11,682 nt of DNA, taken from contig NZ_JAWLCK010000086.1 in assembly GCF_041687175.1 (NCBI RefSeq), positions 1 to 11,682 on the forward strand, written 5' to 3'. The notes beneath the pieces are model-generated. The model was not told the origin of the DNA. It ran no database searches and saw only the letters and a program-made list of their open reading frames with translations. The position numbers were made by a program, and so were the translations under genes. The DNA comes from Lutispora sp041687175 (GTDB lineage Bacteria; Bacillota; Clostridia; Lutisporales; Lutisporaceae). Shown in pieces: positions 6,552 through 11,682 of the stretch; position 1 is the first letter of the stretch; the number at the start of each line of letters is the position of its first letter.

Positions 6552-7406
6552 ATGGACAATACTAACAACAAAATTGCATTGATAACGGACAGCAGCTGTG
6601 ATCTGCCAGCAGAAATATTAAAGGAACATTCTATATTTACCCTTCCCTTAAGAGTCATATATGGGGATAAGGAATATAGAGACGGAGTAGATATCTCACC
6701 TCAGGAGGTTTATGACAGAATGCCCGATGAAATACCCAAGACATCTATGGCTTCACCCTCAGATTGTTCAAATCTCCTTGAATCTCTACGAAATCAAGGG
6801 ATAAAGCACATATTGTCCATCAATATTTCGAGCGGACTAAGCGGAACCTTTGATATGATTAAAATGATAAGCAAGGATTTCCCTGATTTGAATATCATAG
6901 CAATAGATTCCAAAAGCCTGTCCATAGGCTTGGGATTTATGGTACATGAAGCTGCCAAAATGATTGCTGAAGGTTTAAAGATAGATGAAGTAAAAGAAAA
7001 GATCCTGTCTATAAGGGAAAAAATAAAACTATTTTATTGTCTCCCTGTGTTGGAGTATCTAAAGAAAGGCGGCAGGATAAACACCGTAGCAGCTACAATA
7101 GGAGATATAATGGATATCAAACCCATTATATCAATAAACGAAGAGGGCAAGTATTATAGTCATGCTAAGGTCAGAGGCAGAAGAAAGTCCCTAGACAAGT
7201 TAGTTGAAATAGCAAAGGAGATTTCAGAAGGGAATATTGTAAGGCTGGCTGTCATGCATGGCAATGCAGAAAAAGAGGCTATAAAGATCAGAGAAACTCT
7301 CTCAAAACTGCCAAACGTCAAAGATATAGTATTTGGTCAAATTGGACCTGCCCTTGGGGTTCACACAGGACCAGGTTTGGTAGGAGTGTGTATTTATATT
7401 CAGTAA
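6552..7406 (+). CDS. DegV-family fatty-acid-binding protein (FakB-like)
   Basis: DegV/FakB proteins bind a fatty acid and present its carboxylate to the kinase FakA, which makes acyl-phosphate for phospholipid synthesis. The 284-residue length is normal. Family marks are TDSSCDLP (12-19), TSMASPS (64-70), SSGLSGT (93-99), LEYLKKGGRI (167-176) and GPALGVHTGPG (265-275), where the first set and the HTGPG end form the carboxylate-binding site. No signal peptide or membrane segment is seen. The ATG at 6552 has GTGAGG seven bases upstream; the nearby ATG at 6548 is out of frame. The gene lies between an aminotransferase and a 2-oxoacid oxidoreductase and ends in a strong terminator. No fakA is in the window, and genomes of this kind usually carry several DegV paralogues, so the bound fatty acid cannot be named. 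Confidence 0.93.
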   Translation: MDNTNNKIALITDSSCDLPAEILKEHSIFTLPLRVIYGDKEYRDGVDISPQEVYDRMPDEIPKTSMASPSDCSNLLESLRNQGIKHILSINISSGLSGTFDMIKMISKDFPDLNIIAIDSKSLSIGLGFMVHEAAKMIAEGLKIDEVKEKILSIREKIKLFYCLPVLEYLKKGGRINTVAATIGDIMDIKPIISINEEGKYYSHAKVRGRRKSLDKLVEIAKEISEGNIVRLAVMHGNAEKEAIKIRETLSKLPNVKDIVFGQIGPALGVHTGPGLVGVCIYIQ

Positions 7407-7411
7407 AAAGT

Positions 7412-7454
7412 AGGTTGTACCGATATACTTGGATTCGGTACAACCTGTTTTTTT
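7412..7454 (+). terminator. Rho-independent terminator after degV
   Basis: A perfect 12-pair stem (AGGTTGTACCGA at 7412-7423 with TCGGTACAACCT at 7435-7446) with an 11-base loop is followed by G and seven T. It begins six bases after the degV stop. The gamma-alpha oxidoreductase gene starts only 40 bases after the T run. Confidence 0.92.
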
Positions 7455-7480
7455 ATTTATTAATCTATATCTTTCGATAG

Positions 7481-7486
7481 AGGAGG
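7481..7486 (+). promoter_or_regulatory. Ribosome binding site that fixes a TTG start
   Basis: A full AGGAGG lies seven bases before the TTG at 7494. No ATG or GTG in the same frame lies near it, and the conserved gamma-domain sequence starts at once after TTG, so TTG is the start codon. Confidence 0.85.
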
Positions 7487-7493
7487 TATTAAT

Positions 7494-9167
7494 TTGGAGT
7501 ATAATATTCTAATCGGAGGAGAAGCTGGTCAGGGTATTGAAACCATAAGCGACATACTTGAGAAAACCCTCAATAATATGGGATATTATGTTTACTCCAG
7601 TAAGGATTATATGTCAAGGGTCAAAGGTGGGCACAACTTTACCCAGATACGCCTTGGAGACTATCCTATACATTCTCATTGGCCATATCTCGACCTTATA
7701 ATTGCATTAGATGAAAAAACAGTAAAGCTTCATCGAGATAGATTAAAGCCTAATGGTTGTATACTATGTGATATGTCTATAAAAAATGAGGGTGCTAATA
7801 CGCTAAGAATACCACTGATAGGCATCGCAAAATCCTTAGGCAACCCAAGAATGGCAAACACTGTCGCACTGGGAGCAGTTTATAAACTGTTTGGCCTTAG
7901 CTATGATAGAGCTATTGAACATCTAAATGCAAGATTTGCTAATAAATTTAGAGAAGAAAACATAAAGGCCCTTAAAGAGGGGTATGAGGCTGTTTCTCAG
8001 CTTTTTACAATGCCACAGCCTTCAACAGTAAAAAATATTTTGATAAACGGTAACGAGGCCTGTGCCCTAGGAGCTTTAGCTGCAGGCTGTGCATATTATT
8101 CTGCATATCCTATGACCCCATCTACCACCATAATGAAATTTATGACCCGTTATGCAGAAAAGGCAGGTATATTTGTGGATCAGGCTGAAGATGAAATTGC
8201 TGCTATTAATTCAGCTATTGGTGCCTCCTATGCAGGTATAAGAGCTATGACTGGCACATCCGGAGGAGGTTTTTCCCTTATGGTGGAGGCTTTAGGCCTT
8301 GCAGGTGTTACTGAAACCCCTTTGGTGGTTGCAAATGTGCAAAGGCCAGGTCCTGCTACAGGGTTATCCACAAGAACGGAACAAAGCGATCTTTTATTCG
8401 TAATATCTGCTGCTCAGGGAGAATTTCCAAGAATGGTTATCGCTCTGAGAAACACGGAAGATGCTTTTTATCAAACTGCCAGAGCCTTTAACCTGGCAGA
8501 AAAGTATCAGATCCCTGTTATACTTCTCAGCGATGAGTATCTCTCAGATTGCAAGGTCACTACGAAACCTTATGATTTTGACAAGGTAACCATTGAAAGA
8601 TACTTGACGGAAAAACCGGAATATGAAGGCATCTTTAGAAGATATGAAGTAACAACTGATGGTATATCACCTAGAATCTTTCCTTCTCAATATGAAAATG
8701 TTTTTGTACTGGCAGATAGTCACGAACATGATGAGTATGGTCACATATCTGAAAATGTTGATATCAGAAATAGTATGGTACGAAAAAGAATGAAAAAGAT
8801 GGAGCTTCTAAGGAAAGATCTTATGGAACCGGATTATTTTGGTTCAGAAAAGCCTGAGTTGCTATTGATAGGTTGGGGTTCTACCTATGGTCCGCTATAT
8901 GAAGCTCTTCGACTTCTTAAAGCAGATGGTATTGAAGCAGGAGCACTTGTATTTGGAGATATCTGGCCTTTACCTCAAAATAGACTATTGCACTACTGCG
9001 ATAAAGCAAAAAAAATAATAAATGTAGAGCAAAACTACACCGGTCAATTGGCATCCTTAATAGCTCAACAGACAGGGATCAGATGCCATGGAAGTATATT
9101 GAAATATGATGGAAGGCAGATGGATTCTTACTTCATATACAAAGCAGTGAAGGAAGGTGACTATTGA
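7494..9167 (+). CDS. 2-oxoacid:ferredoxin oxidoreductase, fused gamma-alpha subunit (KorA-like)
   Basis: This is one half of an enzyme that decarboxylates a 2-oxo acid to acyl-CoA and passes electrons to ferredoxin. The 557-residue chain is a fusion: gamma domain (1 to about 175, with IGGEAGQGIE at 7-16 and VKGGHNFTQIRLG at 43-55), then the alpha pyrimidine-binding domain (about 183-360) and the C-terminal transketolase-like domain (about 400-557). The alpha domain has YPMTPST (205-211), the substrate-binding loop usually written YPITPSS, then GTSGGGFSLM (254-263) and QRPGPATGL (283-291). EHDEYGH (411-417), GDIWPLP (488-494) and VEQNYTGQLA (511-520) are typical of the family. It starts with TTG and overlaps the start of the beta gene by one base. 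No ferredoxin-like delta subunit is encoded nearby, as in KorAB-type enzymes. The substrate (2-oxoglutarate, branched-chain or aryl 2-oxo acid) is unknown. Confidence 0.93.
   Translation: MEYNILIGGEAGQGIETISDILEKTLNNMGYYVYSSKDYMSRVKGGHNFTQIRLGDYPIHSHWPYLDLIIALDEKTVKLHRDRLKPNGCILCDMSIKNEGANTLRIPLIGIAKSLGNPRMANTVALGAVYKLFGLSYDRAIEHLNARFANKFREENIKALKEGYEAVSQLFTMPQPSTVKNILINGNEACALGALAAGCAYYSAYPMTPSTTIMKFMTRYAEKAGIFVDQAEDEIAAINSAIGASYAGIRAMTGTSGGGFSLMVEALGLAGVTETPLVVANVQRPGPATGLSTRTEQSDLLFVISAAQGEFPRMVIALRNTEDAFYQTARAFNLAEKYQIPVILLSDEYLSDCKVTTKPYDFDKVTIERYLTEKPEYEGIFRRYEVTTDGISPRIFPSQYENVFVLADSHEHDEYGHISENVDIRNSMVRKRMKKMELLRKDLMEPDYFGSEKPELLLIGWGSTYGPLYEALRLLKADGIEAGALVFGDIWPLPQNRLLHYCDKAKKIINVEQNYTGQLASLIAQQTGIRCHGSILKYDGRQMDSYFIYKAVKEGDY
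9155..9160 (+). promoter_or_regulatory. Ribosome binding site that favours the ATG at 9167 for the beta subunit
   Basis: AGGTGA ends six bases before the ATG at 9167. A TTG at 9164 is in frame directly before it, but the ATG gives the better spacing and start codon. The ATG overlaps the upstream stop as TGATG, so translation is probably coupled. Confidence 0.65.
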
Positions 9168-10021
9168 TGAAAAACAATCCCTTTCACTATGATTGTGAGA
9201 TATCCTGGTGTCCCGGTTGCGGTAATTTCGGCATAATAGAAGCACTAAAGGAGACTCTGGAAGAACTGGGCTTAAAGCCATACGAAACAGCAGCCATATC
9301 TGGCATAGGCCAGGCAGCAAAACTACCCCATTATATAAACTCCAACGGTTTTAACGGTCTTCACGGTAGGGCTTTGCCTGTTGCTATGGGGGTTAAAATA
9401 GCCAATAAGGATCTTACAGTATTTGTGAACTCAGGAGATGGAGATTCCTATGGAGAAGGGGGCAATCACCTGATACACAATATAAGAAGGAATATCGATA
9501 TAACTCACTTTGTACACAATAACCAGATATATGGCCTTACTAAAGGTCAAGGTTCCCCCACTACGGCACTGAATCAGGTGACTACATTACAATTTGATGG
9601 TGTAAAATCCTCACCCTTTAATCCATTGGCTTTTGCAATAAGCCAGGATTGCTCCTTCGTAGCCAGAACCTTCTCCGGGGACAAAGTGCATATGAAAGCT
9701 ATGATGAAGGCAGCCATAGAAAATAAAGGCTACTCCTTGTTGGATATACTTCAGCCTTGTGTAACCTTCAACAAGGTGAATACTTTCAAGTGGTACAAAG
9801 ACAGGGTATATTACCTTGATGAGAAATATGATCCATATGATAAAGAAGAAGCCTTCAAGAAGGCATTGGAATGGGGAGACTCTATACCAATAGGTATTTT
9901 ATACAAATCAGACAAACCAAGTTTTATAGACCGCTTCCATCATTTGAAGGAAGAAGAACCACTAGTAAAAAGAAGATGGAGCCCACAAGATGCCAGGGCT
10001 TTTATGGATGAATTCTATTGA
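9167..10021 (+). CDS. 2-oxoacid:ferredoxin oxidoreductase, beta subunit (KorB-like) with one cluster Cys missing
   Basis: The beta chain binds thiamine diphosphate and, in the family, one 4Fe-4S cluster. From the ATG at 9167 it has 284 residues. WCPGCG (14-19) gives cluster cysteines C15 and C18; GDGD (90-93) through NN-IYGLTKGQ (118-128) is the thiamine diphosphate and magnesium site; LQPC (195-198) gives C198. In well-studied homologues a further Cys stands in GIGCSGK; here the same place reads GIGQAAK with Gln49 (codon at 9311-9313). Lys52 and Leu124, linked in Sulfolobus to substrate choice, are kept (from memory). All other motifs are intact, so this is not a decayed gene. It is co-translated with the gamma-alpha subunit and ends in front of a hairpin shared with the convergent nifJ gene. 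Confidence 0.93.
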   Translation: MKNNPFHYDCEISWCPGCGNFGIIEALKETLEELGLKPYETAAISGIGQAAKLPHYINSNGFNGLHGRALPVAMGVKIANKDLTVFVNSGDGDSYGEGGNHLIHNIRRNIDITHFVHNNQIYGLTKGQGSPTTALNQVTTLQFDGVKSSPFNPLAFAISQDCSFVARTFSGDKVHMKAMMKAAIENKGYSLLDILQPCVTFNKVNTFKWYKDRVYYLDEKYDPYDKEEAFKKALEWGDSIPIGILYKSDKPSFIDRFHHLKEEEPLVKRRWSPQDARAFMDEFY

Positions 10022-10068
10022 TGCAAAATGGTATAAGAAGAAGAGCGGTTTCCCGCTCTTCTTTGCAT
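10021..10068. terminator. Hairpin between convergent korB-like and nifJ genes
   Basis: An 11-pair stem (AAGAAGAGCGG at 10038-10048 with CCGCTCTTCTT at 10053-10063) closes a four-base loop. Outside it, ATGCAAA (10021-10027) can pair with TTTGCAT (10062-10068) in an alternative or extended fold. It lies directly after one gene and 10-57 bases after the other, so it probably ends transcription in both directions, although neither strand has a classic long T run. Confidence 0.65.
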
Positions 10069-10077
10069 TAGCAAATT

Positions 10078-11682
10078 TTATTCTGCTTCAGCCATTTTTT
10101 TGTAGTTTTCATACTTCTCTTTAGCTACTTCTTCAGCCTTTGCAAACAATTCTTCTGCAATTTCTGGGAATGTAGCAGTCAGTGAAGTATATCTAACCTG
10201 ACCGTCTAAGAACTTCCTGAAGCTTGCCTTTGGCTCTTTGGAATCCAATGTAAATGGATTCTTGCCTTGGGCTTTAAGCTCTGGATTGTATCTGTACAGG
10301 TGCCAATAGCCTGCTTCAACAGCCTGCTGTGCATTAGCCTGTGTTCTTCCCATACCCTCTTTCAAACCATGGTTTATGCAAGGAGCATAAGCAATGATTA
10401 GGGATGGTCCATCATACTTCTCTGCTTCAATCAATGCTTTAAGCAATTGATTCTTGTCTGCACCCATTGCAACCTGTGCAACATATACATAGCCGTAAGT
10501 AGCAGCAATCATGCCTAGATCTTTCTTCTTAACTCTCTTACCAGAAGCAGCAAATTTAGCAACAGCACCTATTGGTGTAGCTTTAGAAGACTGACCGCCT
10601 GTATTGGAGTAAACTTCAGTATCCAATACAAGTACATTTACATTTTCACCTGAAGCCAGTACATGGTCTAATCCGCCGTAACCTATATCATAAGCCCAGC
10701 CGTCTCCACCGAATATCCATACTGATTTCTTTATTAGATAATCTTTCTTCTCTGCAATTTCAGCAATTATTTCCTTAGCTCTGTCGCAGCTAACACCATC
10801 TGCATTGAGTAATGGAGTAATCATAGCAAAAGCTTTCTTGCTCTCTTCAGCATCGTTCATTCCATCCAACCAAGCTTTGAAAGCTTCTTTGTAGTTTTCA
10901 GGAATATCCAATGTCAAAGCTTCATTCATAATGTCAGCCAATCTGCTTCTGATCTGCCTTGTTGCTACTGCCATACCAAATCCGTATTCAGCGTTGTCTT
11001 CAAACAGTGAGTTAGCCCATGCGGGACCTTTACCCTCTGCATTTGTACAATATGGCATAGATGGTGCAGAAGCACCCCAGATTGAAGAACAACCAGTTGC
11101 GTTGGCAACTATCATTCTATCTCCGAAAAGCTGGGTAATAAGCTTAACATATGGGGTTTCACCGCAGCCTGCGCATGCACCTGAGAATTCTAACAACGGT
11201 TGTGCAAACTGGCTTCCTTTAACTGTAGTTAAAGGCATTAGATTATCTTTTACTGGAACCTTCATAGCATAATCCCAGTTTGGAATCTGAACCTCAGTTT
11301 GAGTTTCAAGAGGCTTCATAACGAGAGCCTTTTCCTTGGCAGGGCAAATATCTGCACAGTTTCCACAACCCGTACAATCCATTGTGCTTACTTGCATTCT
11401 ATACTGTAATCCGCTAAGCTCTTTGCCTATAGCATTTTTGGTCTCAAAGCCTGCCGGAGCATTCTTCTTCTCTTCTTCTGTAAGAAGTATAGGTCTTATA
11501 GCTGCATGTGGGCATACATAAGAGCATTGGTTGCACTGTATGCATTTATCTATCTGCCATTCAGGTACATATACAGCTATTCCCCTCTTCTCATATGCAG
11601 AGGTTCCCATTGGGAAATGTCCGTCTTCTCTTCCAACGAAAGCGCTTACAGGCAGTGAATCTCCTTCCTGTCTGTTTATTGG
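10078..11682 (-). CDS. nifJ: Pyruvate:ferredoxin oxidoreductase, C-terminal part (cut by window edge)
   Basis: The enzyme converts pyruvate and CoA to acetyl-CoA and CO2 and reduces ferredoxin, the central energy step of clostridial fermentation. The window holds the last 534 residues of a protein that is usually about 1,170-1,180 residues in one chain. The reading frame is open to the edge, with the conserved RQEGDSLPVSAFVGREDG before the Met at 11610, so that Met is internal and not a start. Visible parts: a double 4Fe-4S ferredoxin domain (CIQCNQCSYVCP near 11544-11512 and CTGCGNCADICP near 11376-11344), then the thiamine diphosphate domain with CAGCGE, GGDGWAYDIG, and NTGGQSSK, plus a further Cys in APCINHG that helps hold the third cluster. 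All expected cysteines are present. It is convergent with the KorAB-like pair and ends in a shared hairpin. Its promoter and N-terminal domains lie outside. Confidence 0.97.
   Translation of the reverse strand, partial: PINRQEGDSLPVSAFVGREDGHFPMGTSAYEKRGIAVYVPEWQIDKCIQCNQCSYVCPHAAIRPILLTEEEKKNAPAGFETKNAIGKELSGLQYRMQVSTMDCTGCGNCADICPAKEKALVMKPLETQTEVQIPNWDYAMKVPVKDNLMPLTTVKGSQFAQPLLEFSGACAGCGETPYVKLITQLFGDRMIVANATGCSSIWGASAPSMPYCTNAEGKGPAWANSLFEDNAEYGFGMAVATRQIRSRLADIMNEALTLDIPENYKEAFKAWLDGMNDAEESKKAFAMITPLLNADGVSCDRAKEIIAEIAEKKDYLIKKSVWIFGGDGWAYDIGYGGLDHVLASGENVNVLVLDTEVYSNTGGQSSKATPIGAVAKFAASGKRVKKKDLGMIAATYGYVYVAQVAMGADKNQLLKALIEAEKYDGPSLIIAYAPCINHGLKEGMGRTQANAQQAVEAGYWHLYRYNPELKAQGKNPFTLDSKEPKASFRKFLDGQVRYTSLTATFPEIAEELFAKAEEVAKEKYENYKKMAEAE

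Noticed and set aside
9164..9166. TTG at 9164 as start of the beta subunit
   Set aside because: The ATG directly after it has the better start codon and ideal spacing to AGGTGA; the difference is only one residue.
11608..11610. ATG at 11610 (minus) as start of the pyruvate:ferredoxin oxidoreductase
   Set aside because: The frame stays open to the window edge and the residues before it match the conserved family sequence, so it is an internal Met.

Overview
The window looks like chromosomal DNA from a low-GC, anaerobic, spore-former-type Firmicute (class Clostridia or Tissierellia). The reasons are the AT-rich bases, strong AGGAGG-type ribosome binding sites, the ctsR-mcsA-mcsB-clpC heat-shock operon, and two different coenzyme-A-dependent 2-oxoacid:ferredoxin oxidoreductases. 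I see no mobile element, phage gene, CRISPR array, tRNA or rRNA. Most of the window is conserved core metabolism and protein quality control.

Layout: (1) bases 1-2443, minus strand: the class III heat-shock operon, read ctsR > mcsA > mcsB > clpC. clpC is cut by the left edge. A sigma-A-like promoter and an exact CtsR operator lie in front of ctsR. (2) 2461-2821, minus strand: a lone 77-codon gene of unknown function, with its own terminator and a symmetric AT-rich inverted repeat upstream. (3) 2856-4992, minus strand: an EF-G-like translational GTPase of the EF-G2 type, ending in a strong terminator. (4) 4993-5219: a divergent intergenic region. (5) 5220-7454, plus strand: a PLP-dependent aminotransferase, then a DegV/FakB fatty-acid-binding protein and a terminator. 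(6) 7481-10021, plus strand: a two-gene 2-oxoacid:ferredoxin oxidoreductase (fused gamma-alpha chain, then beta chain). (7) 10021-10068: a hairpin between convergent genes. (8) 10078-11682, minus strand: the C-terminal part of pyruvate:ferredoxin oxidoreductase (nifJ), running off the right edge.

How the genes fit together: CtsR represses the heat-shock operon. McsB phosphorylates arginines with McsA as activator, inactivating CtsR and marking proteins for ClpC-ClpP. The right half fits amino-acid fermentation: an aminotransferase makes 2-oxo acids, and ferredoxin oxidoreductases convert 2-oxo acids to acyl-CoA plus reduced ferredoxin. That link is inferred from position and family, not shown by the sequence.

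I did not find a clearly new system. The points most worth a second look are: the KorB-like beta chain has Gln where the family has a third iron-sulfur Cys ligand; the EF-G-like protein has Tyr in place of the catalytic His after DTPG; the 77-residue orphan has a TusA-like layout but no cysteine; and its upstream region holds a perfect 7-1-7 inverted repeat.
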